64,000 nucleotides of DNA, from contig NZ_VWSG01000001.1 in the NCBI RefSeq assembly GCF_008629655.1, positions 186,001 through 250,000 on the forward strand, in the 5' to 3' direction. The position numbers were made by a program, and so were the translations under genes. Shown here piece by piece: positions 27,121-35,593 of the stretch (position 1 is the first letter of the stretch; each line of letters starts with the position of its first letter). Source of the DNA: Paenimyroides baculatum. GTDB lineage: Bacteria; Bacteroidota; Bacteroidia; Flavobacteriales; Flavobacteriaceae. Under the pieces are notes generated by a model that was given only the letters and a program-made list of their open reading frames with translations, did no database searches and was not told the origin of the DNA.

Positions 27121-27137
27121 GGTTTAGTAGTTAGACC
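27121..27137 (+). repeat. possible tRNA-Asp remnant
   Basis: GGTTTAGTAGTT matches the first 12 bases of the neighbouring tRNA-Asp with one change, and is followed immediately by AGACC, the end of its acceptor arm. It looks like a fourth copy reduced by an internal deletion, but the match is short and may be chance. Confidence 0.3.
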
Positions 27138-27141
27138 AATG

Positions 27142-27170
27142 AAAAGCTTTCCAAATCGGAGGGCTTTTTT
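27142..27170 (+). terminator. terminator after the tRNA-Asp cluster
   Basis: AAAAGCTTTCC pairs with GGAGGGCTTTT (two T-G pairs) around a 5-base loop, followed by T. It separates the tRNA genes from the secreted-protein array. Confidence 0.8.
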
Positions 27171-27202
27171 GATTTTAATTGTTATTTTTATAAAAACATG
27201 TT

Positions 27203-27601
27203 ATGAAATATCAATTGTTATTGATTCTTTTTTGTTGTTTTTCTCAAATATACGCTCAGCAAGATGGAGGTTACGAAATACTAGCTGAAGGAACTTATAG
27301 ATTCCCTGAAAAAAAAGCAGAACCAATTAATGGATTGGAATCTTTTTATACTGAATTTTCAGAAAAATTTAATTTTTCCACTTTATCACATCCAAATATT
27401 ATTGAAGCTAAATGCACATTAGAGTTTTTTGTTGAGAAGGATGGATCGTTAACGGAAATTAATGCCAAAATGGCTTCTTACGGAGCTGATAAAGAAGCAA
27501 TACGTTTGATAAAATCTATGCAGAAATGGTCTCCTGCAATACAGAATAGTGAAATTGTTAGATCAAAATACGAACTTCATTTGACTATCAAAAAAAATTA
27601 A
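27203..27601 (+). CDS. secreted TonB C-terminal-like domain protein, array member 1
   Basis: The 132-residue protein has a signal peptide (cleavage near YAQ, residue 19) and one domain of the TonB_C-like type: a leading KKAEPINGLESFYTEF helix, the strand LEFFVEKDGSLTEI, a helix with EAIRLIKSM, and the closing QKWSPA...EIVRSKYELHLTIK. There is no membrane helix or Pro-rich linker, so it is not a classical energy-transducing TonB and should be periplasmic or surface-located. It is first in a run of six related genes, 15 bp from the next. Function unknown. Confidence 0.85.
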   Translation: MKYQLLLILFCCFSQIYAQQDGGYEILAEGTYRFPEKKAEPINGLESFYTEFSEKFNFSTLSHPNIIEAKCTLEFFVEKDGSLTEINAKMASYGADKEAIRLIKSMQKWSPAIQNSEIVRSKYELHLTIKKN

Positions 27602-27616
27602 AGGATATATTTTATC

Positions 27617-28459
27617 ATGAGAAAAATACTTTTACTACTATTACTTCTTATTCAAAACTTTTCAGTATTAGCTCAAGAAACGCCTATAATGCCTCAAGTG
27701 AAAGCCCAGCCAAAGGAAGGGTTAGAAGTTTTTTATAAAAATTTCATAAACGAATTTAAGTTGCCTTCCGTGCCAAAAGGAATTTATGAAGTAGCAATCA
27801 GACTAAAATTTATTGTTGAAAAAGATGGTAGCTTTAGTAATATAGAGGTTGTTGATGACAACTTAAATATTACAGAAGAAGCGATTCGTGTGTTAAAAGA
27901 AATGCCTATTTGGAACGCAGCTGTTTACGAAGGAAAATATGTTCGGTCTTCTTATACGCTTCCAATAAAAATTAAAGTAAAAGATCCTGATTCCAATGAG
28001 TTTAATAATAAAGAAGAAAAAAAAGCTTTTTTAAAGACATTGAATGCAAATGTTGTTGATACCGATTATTTCAACTTAGAATGTAATTGTGCTTTGGCTA
28101 AAAGTTCAAAAAATGATGAACTACAAACGGAAGAATTCTTGTTGTATTCTCAAGATAACAAAGCTTCTTACACTATAGCTTTCAGGAAAATGGATTTACA
28201 ACAAGCTCAAAAAGAATTGGAAACTGTAAAAAGTGATGCTATAAGGCAAAAAGCTACAGTGAAAAATACAAAATTTAATGGAATTAAGACAACTGAAATT
28301 TCAATCAACATACCTAATGGTGATTATGTAGATAATTATAGGATGTTGTTTTTATACCACAACCAATATGTTATAGCTGTAAGTGTAGTTTCGTATAAAA
28401 CACAATTAGCAGATTTGTTATTTGAGCATTTTAAAGGAAACTTTAAATTAAAAATATAA
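27617..28459 (+). CDS. secreted TonB-like protein with extra C-terminal domain, array member 2
   Basis: The 280-residue protein has a signal peptide (about 1-20), a TonB_C-like domain (about 30-118; QPKEGLEVFYKNF, FIVEKDGSF, MPIWNAAV...VRSSYTLPIKI) and a second domain of about 150 residues (about 130-280) that begins with FNLECNCAL and ends FKGNFKLKI. The second domain recurs in array member 4, with the same ECNC start and FKLKI end. I do not recognise it. It lies 26 bp before member 3. Confidence 0.85.
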   Translation: MRKILLLLLLLIQNFSVLAQETPIMPQVKAQPKEGLEVFYKNFINEFKLPSVPKGIYEVAIRLKFIVEKDGSFSNIEVVDDNLNITEEAIRVLKEMPIWNAAVYEGKYVRSSYTLPIKIKVKDPDSNEFNNKEEKKAFLKTLNANVVDTDYFNLECNCALAKSSKNDELQTEEFLLYSQDNKASYTIAFRKMDLQQAQKELETVKSDAIRQKATVKNTKFNGIKTTEISINIPNGDYVDNYRMLFLYHNQYVIAVSVVSYKTQLADLLFEHFKGNFKLKI

Positions 28460-28485
28460 GTATATTTATAATAAAATATCTATTT

Positions 28486-28878
28486 ATGAAAAAACTGATT
28501 CTTATAATTCTATGTGTTTTTTGTTTTAAAGCTGCTAATGCTCAAGATAAAGTATTTAAAAATAACGAAGTTGCTGTTATTGCCGAACCTTATGAAGGAA
28601 TTGCCTTATTTTATCAAACAGTTGCAAAACAAATTAATGTGGTTAATCCAGCTAAACTGCCTGCGGAAAAAGTTGATTTCAGAGTATTTTTTGTGGTTGA
28701 AAAAGACGGTAGCTTTTCTGATTTCAATGTAGAAGGAATTAGTTTTGGGTATGCCGAAAATGTAATTTCGACACTCAAACAAATGCCTAAATGGAAACCG
28801 GCTGTTTATAACAACGAAAACGTGAGATCGCAAATGGTGTTTCCTGTAACATTAATTGATTCCAAAGCTAAAAAGTAA
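28486..28878 (+). CDS. secreted TonB C-terminal-like domain protein, array member 3
   Basis: The 130-residue protein has a signal peptide (cleavage near NAQ, residue 20) and a single TonB_C-like domain: EPYEGIALFYQTV, FFVVEKDGSFSDF, LKQMPKWKPAVYNNENVRSQMVFPVTL. It is the minimal form of the family. Member 4 starts two bases after its stop codon, so the two are translationally linked. Confidence 0.85.
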   Translation: MKKLILIILCVFCFKAANAQDKVFKNNEVAVIAEPYEGIALFYQTVAKQINVVNPAKLPAEKVDFRVFFVVEKDGSFSDFNVEGISFGYAENVISTLKQMPKWKPAVYNNENVRSQMVFPVTLIDSKAKK

Positions 28879-28880
28879 GA

Positions 28881-29738
28881 ATGAAAATTTTGCTTATCAT
28901 CATCTTTACCCTGTTTTCTTCAGCTAAAATTCAAGCTCAAGAATCAATTGAAGATGATGAAAAAGTGTATAAGTTTGTTCAAAAAAAGGCAGCACCAAAA
29001 CAAGGAATATCTAAATTTTTGCAAGCCTTTACAAATGAATTTAACTCTTTAGTAATTCCGCCGAAATTTGATGAGATTTCTTTTAAATTAAAATTCGTTA
29101 TTGAAAAAAACGGTATGCTTTCAAATATCGAAATAAAAGAAAATGAGCATGCTTATGCTTATGTCGAAGAAATAATCAGAGTTTTAAAAAAAGCACCTGC
29201 TTGGCAACCTGCCGAAAATAAAGGGAAAATTGTGCGATCTGTTAATGTAGTTCCGGTTAAATTAAGATTTCCTATGCGAAGTGTTGATAAAACTTTATTG
29301 GAAAAAGCAATTTTAGAACGAACAGTAAATACGGAATTTTTTGAGTTTGAGTGCAATTGTAAACTAATCAACAGCAGCACAAACCAATACAATAAGGTTA
29401 AAGAATTTGCGTACAATACAACTGATAATAATGTTTTTTACTCCATAACTTTAAAGGAAATACTATTAACCAATACAGAAAATCATTTCGATTTAATTAA
29501 AGCCGATGCCGAAAAGCAAAACGCAACAATTAATGAAATTGATTATAAAACTTACAGAGCTTTAGAAAGTAATTATATTGTTAATGGTAACGATAGTAAG
29601 TTTTACAACAACACGCTCTACTTTATCGCTGGAAATTATTTAATAACTATAACAGTGATTTCAACAAACGAACAAATTTCAAAGTTTAATTTTGCCGATT
29701 TAAAACAAACGTTTAAGCTAAAAATAGATAAAGAATGA
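28881..29738 (+). CDS. secreted TonB-like protein with extra C-terminal domain, array member 4
   Basis: The 285-residue protein repeats the plan of member 2: signal peptide (about 1-19), TonB_C-like domain (about 33-130; VQKKAAPKQGISKF, KFVIEKNGMLSNI, KAPAWQPAENKGKIVRS) and the extra domain (about 140-285) with FEFECNCKL and the end FKLKIDKE. The two extra domains are clearly alike in layout though diverged in sequence. Its stop codon overlaps the start of member 5 (ATGA). Confidence 0.85.
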   Translation: MKILLIIIFTLFSSAKIQAQESIEDDEKVYKFVQKKAAPKQGISKFLQAFTNEFNSLVIPPKFDEISFKLKFVIEKNGMLSNIEIKENEHAYAYVEEIIRVLKKAPAWQPAENKGKIVRSVNVVPVKLRFPMRSVDKTLLEKAILERTVNTEFFEFECNCKLINSSTNQYNKVKEFAYNTTDNNVFYSITLKEILLTNTENHFDLIKADAEKQNATINEIDYKTYRALESNYIVNGNDSKFYNNTLYFIAGNYLITITVISTNEQISKFNFADLKQTFKLKIDKE

Positions 29739-30202
29739 AGAGTCTAATAATAATTATATTTTTTCTTTTAGCGAGATTTCAATTGACTGCACAAGAAAAA
29801 GGCTGGATTATTCAAGTATGTGGCGATCCTTCATATGATTATAAAACTAAAAAAGCAGATTTGATTAAAGGAGAAGATTATATTTATAAGTTAGTTCATA
29901 AAAAAGCACAACCACAAGAAGGTTTTGATGCGTTTTTCAAAGATTTAACTATTAATATTAAAGAAGAATTAGGAGATAAAATTAAACGTCCTTCAACTTT
30001 AAAGCATATTGTAATTAAAATTAGATTTGTTGTAGAAAAAGATGGCTCTTTAACGAACATGACAATTGTAGATGATAAATTGAGTTTAGCAAATGATGTG
30101 TTTAATATTATAAATATGAAGCCTAAATGGAAACCAGCTGAATTTGAAAATAAAATTGTTCGAATGCATTTTACATTACCAATAAAAATAATGCTCGATT
30201 AA
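29735..30202 (+). CDS. secreted TonB C-terminal-like domain protein, array member 5
   Basis: The 155-residue protein has a signal peptide (about 1-20), a longer linker than its relatives (about 20-58, containing GWIIQVCGDPSYDY) and a TonB_C-like domain (VHKKAQPQEGFDAFF, IRFVVEKDGSLTNM, MKPKWKPAEFENKIVRMHFTLPIKI). It overlaps member 4 by four bases, which implies coupled translation. Confidence 0.85.
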   Translation: MKSLIIIIFFLLARFQLTAQEKGWIIQVCGDPSYDYKTKKADLIKGEDYIYKLVHKKAQPQEGFDAFFKDLTINIKEELGDKIKRPSTLKHIVIKIRFVVEKDGSLTNMTIVDDKLSLANDVFNIINMKPKWKPAEFENKIVRMHFTLPIKIMLD

Positions 30203-30233
30203 CCCCAAATATTTAAATTAAAATAGATTCATT

Positions 30234-30641
30234 ATGAAAAATATAATTTTAATTATCTTCTATCTGTTGATAGGATTTCAATCAATAGCACAAGAAAAAT
30301 CAGTATCACTAGAGAGTGATAAAATCTATTCTGCTGTTCAAGAGAAAGCCTCACCATTTGAAGGAATAGCAAGCTTCTTTAAAAGATTTATTAAAGAGTT
30401 TAATTATGATGTAATAACGGCTAATGAAAGTGAAATTAAAGTTAGAATGATTTTTGTTATTGAAAAAGATGGTAGTTTTAGCAATATAACAGCGGAGAAT
30501 AGTAATGAAAATTATAGAGAAGAAGCCATTCGAGTGTTAAAAACGATGCCAAATTGGAAACCTGCTAAAGAAAATAACGAAGCTGTACGTTCGCGTTTCG
30601 TATTGCCTATTACATTAAAAAATAAGAATGTAAAAAAATAA
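30234..30641 (+). CDS. secreted TonB C-terminal-like domain protein, array member 6
   Basis: The 135-residue protein has a signal peptide (about 1-19) and one TonB_C-like domain: VQEKASPFEGIASFFKRF, IFVIEKDGSFSNI, LKTMPNWKPAKENNEAVRSRFVLPITL. Its sequence is closest by eye to the C-terminal domain of the M56 peptidase at 60.1 kb. It ends the array and stops one base from the convergent DUF456 gene; no hairpin terminator is visible between them. Confidence 0.85.
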   Translation: MKNIILIIFYLLIGFQSIAQEKSVSLESDKIYSAVQEKASPFEGIASFFKRFIKEFNYDVITANESEIKVRMIFVIEKDGSFSNITAENSNENYREEAIRVLKTMPNWKPAKENNEAVRSRFVLPITLKNKNVKK

Positions 30642-30642
30642 T

Positions 30643-31143
30643 CTAAAACCAAACACTCCAATAGTTCCAAACAGTGTGAATGTAAATTCCAAATAAAACC
30701 ATACAGAACACAAACTTTATAAAGGTAGATGCCAAAAAGCCTAAAAAGGATCCGGTTGCGGCTTTTAAGGCTCGTTTAGAATCGTTTTGATCGTAGATCA
30801 GTTCGCCAATAAAAGCTCCAACAAATGGTCCTATTATAAAGCCAAACGGGATCGGAGCCAGAATACCCACAATCAATCCAATGTTTGTACCCCAAATTCC
30901 GTATTTGCTTCCGCCAAAACGTTTGGTTCCTTGTGCCGGAATCACATAGTCTAAAATCACAATAATAAGCGTAAAAACAAAGGTAATTCCCAATGTCCAG
31001 TAATCAAATTTAATGTTTGGCATGGTGTACAAAATCAGCAAACCAATCCAACTTAAAGGTGGTCCGGGTAAAGCGGGCAGCACACTTCCTGCAATTCCCA
31101 CAAGCACAAACAATAAACTTACAATTAGTATTAAGATTTCCAT
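30643..31143 (-). CDS. DUF456 family membrane protein
   Basis: The 166-residue protein has four to five hydrophobic segments and Gly/Pro-rich loops (VLPALPGPPLSWIG, GPFVGAFIGELI) typical of DUF456. The open frame extends upstream to 31272, but that extension is basic, not conserved in type and would run through the divergent promoter, so the ATG at 31143 (MEILILIV) is chosen. Function unknown. Confidence 0.85.
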   Translation of the reverse strand: MEILILIVSLLFVLVGIAGSVLPALPGPPLSWIGLLILYTMPNIKFDYWTLGITFVFTLIIVILDYVIPAQGTKRFGGSKYGIWGTNIGLIVGILAPIPFGFIIGPFVGAFIGELIYDQNDSKRALKAATGSFLGFLASTFIKFVFCMVLFGIYIHTVWNYWSVWF

Positions 31144-31154
31144 AGTTATTTTCG

Positions 31155-31162
31155 TATTTTTG
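31155..31162 (+). promoter_or_regulatory. -7 element of the lipoprotein gene at 31189
   Basis: TATTTTTG is a full TAnnTTTG match 26 bp before the start codon; TTA lies 21 bp upstream of it. Confidence 0.5.
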
Positions 31163-31188
31163 CTTTTAAATTTACGATTTAATTTTTC

Positions 31189-31668
31189 ATGAAAAATTAT
31201 TGGGCATTTGTTTTTTTTACTTTTCTGCTTACTTCCTGCAATTTTGTACAGAAAGAAATACCCAATTCGCAAGAGTTGTTAAGACGTGAATTGCATGCAA
31301 TTGACTGGAGCAAGGTGGATACATATCCTTCGTACGATTCATGTGAGAAATTGACTGACGCAATTGAAAATAAGGAATGTTTTTTTGATCGATTGAATTT
31401 TGAAGTGGTTCGGGTTTTAAAAACCGATTCTCTGGTTAAGATTTCTACGATCGATTCGGTTCAGTTTAAGGTTAGTATTTCATCAAACAGCGAAATTGAT
31501 TTTAAAACGGAAGCTGTGAACGAAAAATTAATGCCAAAGTTTATGTTAGACACTGTAATGAAAAAGCACAAGAACAATTTCTCTAAAATTCAGCCAGCAA
31601 CAAAACGCGGAATTCCGGTTACAACCCAGTTTGTGCTGAATGTAAAGTTCGATCCTTCTTCGGATTAA
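31189..31668 (+). CDS. lipoprotein of unknown function
   Basis: The 159-residue protein has a lipoprotein signal (FFTFLLTSC). The C-terminal end ATKRGIPVTTQFVLNVKF recalls the last strand of TonB_C-like domains (compare NGKPVRSSFTIPITIK in other genes here), but the EKDG strand is absent, so membership is doubtful. The last 50 bp overlap the convergent gene at 31619. Confidence 0.7.
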   Translation: MKNYWAFVFFTFLLTSCNFVQKEIPNSQELLRRELHAIDWSKVDTYPSYDSCEKLTDAIENKECFFDRLNFEVVRVLKTDSLVKISTIDSVQFKVSISSNSEIDFKTEAVNEKLMPKFMLDTVMKKHKNNFSKIQPATKRGIPVTTQFVLNVKFDPSSD

Positions 31669-32587
31669 AAATCAACAGAAAGATACTTCCGATCGAAATA
31701 GGAATTACCAGATTCAAAAGCCAGATTAAAGCGGTAACAAGTGTTACGATCCATTCGTCTACACCAAAAAAGCTGAATAAATAAATAGCCACACTTCCTT
31801 TCAACGCAAAATCTACCGCCTGAAAATTCGGTAAGCTCGATGCCAGTAAATAAATACTCGCAACAACTGCCAATAATACAAAATACGGGATTTCAACACT
31901 GAAAAGTGTGTACAGAATAAAGTACTGATGTATTAAAACCAAGTATCTTAACAACGCCAAAACGATGTTTTTTCTATGGATTTTTTTAGGAATTTCGTTT
32001 AAACTTTTAAACAGTGTTTGTAGAGAATATCCTTTAATTCGAATATTTTTAACCAGAAGTATTACTAAAATAACAGCAATTAAAATCCCGAAAAAAAGTA
32101 AAATATATTTTGCGTCAATAAACTGGTGTAAAGAATTTATGTAAAGCGTCCCGATCAATCCAAAAGTGACGGAGAAAATTACCTGAATTCCGTTACATAC
32201 TGCGTTTAAAAAAACAATTTTAACAGCGTTTTTTTTATCGTAAAACCAGGCTTTTCCTGCGTATTCGCCAATGCCGTTTGGTGTAACAATGCCAAATGTA
32301 ATGCCAATTAAAACCTGTTTGGTACTTTCCCAAATGCTTATAGGTTTTACAACTTTAGCTAAATTCTGCCATTTTAAAATCTCTAAAAAGCGGTTTAAAA
32401 ACGTAAGCAGTAAAAGTATCGAAACTAAAATCCAAGCATTTGGTTTTTGTAAGGTTTGCGAAATAATATCCCAATTGAAATCTTTTTCTGTAAGCTGATT
32501 TTTAATAAAGTAAAAAGCGCCGCCTACTACCAAGAACTTAAGCAGCAATAATAAAATTTTTTTAAGTTGGGGCGACAGAAATTTCAT
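31619..32587 (-). CDS. LPG synthase TM-region (UPF0104) family membrane protein
   Basis: The 322-residue protein has about eight membrane helices and the family features TFGIVTPNGIGEYAGKAWFY (about 95-115) and ASSLPNFQAVDFALKGS. These proteins share the flippase half of MprF-type lysylphosphatidylglycerol synthases; no aminoacyl-transferase domain is present. Its stop lies inside the convergent lipoprotein gene, giving a 50-bp coding overlap. Confidence 0.82.
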   Translation of the reverse strand: MKFLSPQLKKILLLLLKFLVVGGAFYFIKNQLTEKDFNWDIISQTLQKPNAWILVSILLLLTFLNRFLEILKWQNLAKVVKPISIWESTKQVLIGITFGIVTPNGIGEYAGKAWFYDKKNAVKIVFLNAVCNGIQVIFSVTFGLIGTLYINSLHQFIDAKYILLFFGILIAVILVILLVKNIRIKGYSLQTLFKSLNEIPKKIHRKNIVLALLRYLVLIHQYFILYTLFSVEIPYFVLLAVVASIYLLASSLPNFQAVDFALKGSVAIYLFSFFGVDEWIVTLVTALIWLLNLVIPISIGSIFLLIFNPKKDRTLHSAQTGL

Positions 32588-32664
32588 ATTGCAAAGGAAT
32601 GATTTTTTTAAGCATACGCATACTAAATTAACGAATTATATTGACGATTGGCTTTGAATGAAAT

Positions 32665-32698
32665 AAAAAATGCTCCAAAATTAATTGGAGCATTTTTG
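32665..32698 (-). terminator. terminator of cyanophycin synthetase gene
   Basis: TGCTCCAA pairs with TTGGAGCA across a 6-base loop, with flanking A and T runs; it follows the minus-strand stop at 32739. Confidence 0.9.
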
Positions 32699-32738
32699 TT
32701 ATAATTTTGAATTTCTTCAATATATTTTGATAACGAAT

Positions 32739-35360
32739 TTAAATAACTTCTTCATTTTCTTTATCCAAATATTCCTGAACAATGTCAATGGCGTTGGTAA
32801 CTACATCGCTTAAAGCTGTAATAAAAGTTCCATCTTCGGCACTGTTTATGGCATGTTTTATGGCATCGATTTCTTTAGAAATTATTTCGTAGGTAACCGT
32901 TCGTTCTGAAGCCGAAATTCCTTCCATAATTAAATCGATAATTTCTTGTTCGGTTCTTCCACGCAAATGTTTTTCCTGACGAATAATGATATGATCGAAC
33001 ATTCTCGCAGCTATCATGGCACATTCTTTAATATCTTCATCTCTACGATCGCCCACACCAGCGATAATTCCGATTTTTTTGATAGCTTCAACCGTACTTA
33101 AATATTCTTCTACACCTTTGTACCCCGACGGATTGTGAGCAAAATCAATCAATACTTTAAATTTCTTGAAATCGAAAATGTTCATTCTTCCCGGAGTTTG
33201 TGCTGCACTTGGGATAAATGTTTGTAACGATAAGCTGATGTCTTCAATTTTAAATCCTTGTAAATAAGCTGCTAAAGTTGCTGCTAATACGTTGGCGATC
33301 ATGAATTTTGCTTTCCCGCCTAATGTCAATGGAACTTGTGTGGCTCTGTCTACCCTTATTTTCCACTCGCCTTTTTTTATGGTGATGAAACCGTTTTCGT
33401 AAACTGCTACAATTTTTCCTTCTTTGCTTAATTGTTTTACAATTGTAGAATCTTCGTCCATACTGAAATAAGCAATGTTACAACTTAAATCATTTGCCAG
33501 TTTCATGCAATATTCATCATCGGCATTTAAAATAGCCCAGCCGTCTTTCTTCACACTCTGCACAACCGTTGCTTTTACACGCGCCAAGTCAGCTAATGTA
33601 TCAATATCGCTTATACCTAAATGATCTTCCTGAATGTTGGTGATAATTCCGATATCACAGCGGCTGAAACCAAGACCTGATCGTAAAATTCCTCCGCGTG
33701 CAGTTTCTAAAACAGCAAATTCTACCGTTGGATCTTTCAAAATATATTCTGCAGAAATTGGTCCGGTGGTGTCGCCTTTTTCCATCATATGATTCTGAAT
33801 ATAAATTCCATCCGATGTTGTAAAACCAACCTTGTAACCGTTGTTTTTTACAATATGAGCGATTAATCGGGTAGTAGTGGTTTTTCCGTTGGTTCCGGTT
33901 ACTGCAATAATAGGAATACGGCTTGGTTTTCCTGGTGGATATAGCATATCGATTACCGGCGCAGCTACGTTTCTTGGTAAACCTTCACTTGGTGCCAAAT
34001 GCATTCTAAAGCCGGGAGCTGCGTTTACTTCTAAAATACAGCCGCCGTTTTCTTTTAAAGGCTGCGTTAAATTTTCTGCCATAATATCAACCCCGCAAAC
34101 ATCTAAACCAATCACGCGCGAAATACGTTCGCAAAGAAAAATGTTTTCAGGATGCATCATATCGGTAACATCAACAGACGTTCCGCCGGTACTTAAATTA
34201 GCTGTCGATTTTAAATAAACAATTTCTCCTCTGTTTGGAACGGTTTCTAACGTATAACCTAATTTTTCTAATAGATCTGTTGTATCTCTGTCAACATCAA
34301 TTTGGGTTAAAACATTTTCATGTCCGTAACCGCGTCTTGGATCTTTATTGGTTTCATCGATTAATTGTTGAATGGTTTGTGTGCCGTCGCCTTTTACATG
34401 GGCAGGCTCTCTTTTTGCAGCAGCAACGAGTTTATGATCGATGATGAGCACACGAAAATCAAATCCGGTAATAAATTTTTCTACAATAACTCTTCGACTG
34501 TAATTTTTTGCGTAAGCTAGTCCTGTAACTGCATCTTCCCATTTTTTTACATTGATAGATGCACCTTTTCCGTGATTTCCGTCTAAAGGTTTAATCACAA
34601 TCGGATAGCCTATTTTTTTGATTACCTCTTCTAAATCTTCTTCATCAACACAAATTCCGCCACTTGCAACAGGAATCGAAGCTAATTCTAACATACGTTT
34701 GGTTTCTTCTTTATTGCATGCGATATCCACAGCAATATTGCTTGTTTTGCAGGTTATTGTTGCCTGGAAACGCATTTGATTGATTCCGTAACCCAACTGC
34801 ACCAACGAATTAGTTCCTAAACGAATCCAAGGAATATCTCTCGCAACCGCTTCTTCCACAATGCTTCCTGTAGAAGGGCCTAAACGAACACGCTCACGAA
34901 TTTCCCTCATTTTCTGAATATCCGTTTCAAAATCGTAATCAGTACCAGCAATTAAAGCCTCGGCAATTCTTACGGCACTTTCGGCAGCAAACATACCTAC
35001 ACTTTCTTCGGTATAACTGAAAACCACATTGTAAACACCGGGAGTTTTGGTTTCTCGTGTTCTACCAAAACCAGTTTCCATTCCGGCTAATGATTGTATT
35101 TCCAAAGCAATGTGTTCTATAACATGCCCCATCCAAGTGCCTCTTTCCACGCGCGAAAAGAAACCACCTCTACAACCTTCAGAACAACGGTGTTCGATCA
35201 TTGTTGGGAACATAGCTTCAATACGTTCTCTGAATCCTTCAATTTTGTTTGTTGGAAATTGTTCCATTTCTTCCAAATCCAAACGCATCTGGATTAACTT
35301 TTTTCTGCGAACACTCCAGATGTTTGGCCCTCTTAATGCTTGTATTTTTAATATTTTCAT
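32739..35360 (-). CDS. cphA: cyanophycin synthetase
   Basis: The 873-residue enzyme polymerises Asp and Arg into cyanophycin with ATP. It has the CphA N-terminal domain (about 1-160), an ATP-grasp domain (about 210-470; PLDGNHGKGASINV, FRVLIIDHKLVAAAKREP, LEVNAAPGFRMH) and a Mur-ligase-like domain with P-loop VTGTNGKTTTTR (about 490). Length matches cyanobacterial CphA. A TTG-started extension to 35369 is possible, but the ATG at 35360 (MKILKIQALRGPN) fits the family. Divergent from cphB. Confidence 0.95.
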   Translation of the reverse strand: MKILKIQALRGPNIWSVRRKKLIQMRLDLEEMEQFPTNKIEGFRERIEAMFPTMIEHRCSEGCRGGFFSRVERGTWMGHVIEHIALEIQSLAGMETGFGRTRETKTPGVYNVVFSYTEESVGMFAAESAVRIAEALIAGTDYDFETDIQKMREIRERVRLGPSTGSIVEEAVARDIPWIRLGTNSLVQLGYGINQMRFQATITCKTSNIAVDIACNKEETKRMLELASIPVASGGICVDEEDLEEVIKKIGYPIVIKPLDGNHGKGASINVKKWEDAVTGLAYAKNYSRRVIVEKFITGFDFRVLIIDHKLVAAAKREPAHVKGDGTQTIQQLIDETNKDPRRGYGHENVLTQIDVDRDTTDLLEKLGYTLETVPNRGEIVYLKSTANLSTGGTSVDVTDMMHPENIFLCERISRVIGLDVCGVDIMAENLTQPLKENGGCILEVNAAPGFRMHLAPSEGLPRNVAAPVIDMLYPPGKPSRIPIIAVTGTNGKTTTTRLIAHIVKNNGYKVGFTTSDGIYIQNHMMEKGDTTGPISAEYILKDPTVEFAVLETARGGILRSGLGFSRCDIGIITNIQEDHLGISDIDTLADLARVKATVVQSVKKDGWAILNADDEYCMKLANDLSCNIAYFSMDEDSTIVKQLSKEGKIVAVYENGFITIKKGEWKIRVDRATQVPLTLGGKAKFMIANVLAATLAAYLQGFKIEDISLSLQTFIPSAAQTPGRMNIFDFKKFKVLIDFAHNPSGYKGVEEYLSTVEAIKKIGIIAGVGDRRDEDIKECAMIAARMFDHIIIRQEKHLRGRTEQEIIDLIMEGISASERTVTYEIISKEIDAIKHAINSAEDGTFITALSDVVTNAIDIVQEYLDKENEEVI

Positions 35361-35563
35361 ATAAAACAATAATTTTTTTTTAATATAAGAACTATTTTGT
35401 TAAAAATAGAAAATAATATTACATATGTACTTTTTTTATCAAAAAAAACAAAATAAATTTTAAGATGTGCTTTTGGCTGTTTTTTTATCAGAATTTTACT
35501 GCTTATTGAATGATTTCTTGAGAAGTATGCAAACTTTTTTCTTGTTTTCTTATTCAATTTGAT

Positions 35564-35593
35564 TTGTCTAGTTTAAAGAAATAGTTATTTTTA
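35564..35593 (+). promoter_or_regulatory. promoter of cphB-iaaA
   Basis: TTG (35564-35566), 19-bp spacer, TATTTTTA (35586-35593), seven of eight -7 bases counting N positions as matches. Only four bases separate it from the cphB start codon, so the transcript is nearly leaderless. The rest of the 237-bp divergent gap is AT-rich with nothing else recognised. Confidence 0.6.

Noticed and set aside
27094..27288. Plus-strand 64-codon frame between the tRNAs and the array
   Set aside because: It spans a terminator and overlaps the signal peptide of array member 1 in another frame.
27203..30641. Array interpreted as ordinary energy-transducing tonB genes
   Set aside because: No membrane helix beyond a cleavable signal peptide, no Pro-rich spacer and no exbB/exbD nearby.
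31144..31272. N-terminal extension of the DUF456 protein
   Set aside because: It would overlap the divergent lipoprotein gene and its promoter; the added residues are basic and unlike the family.
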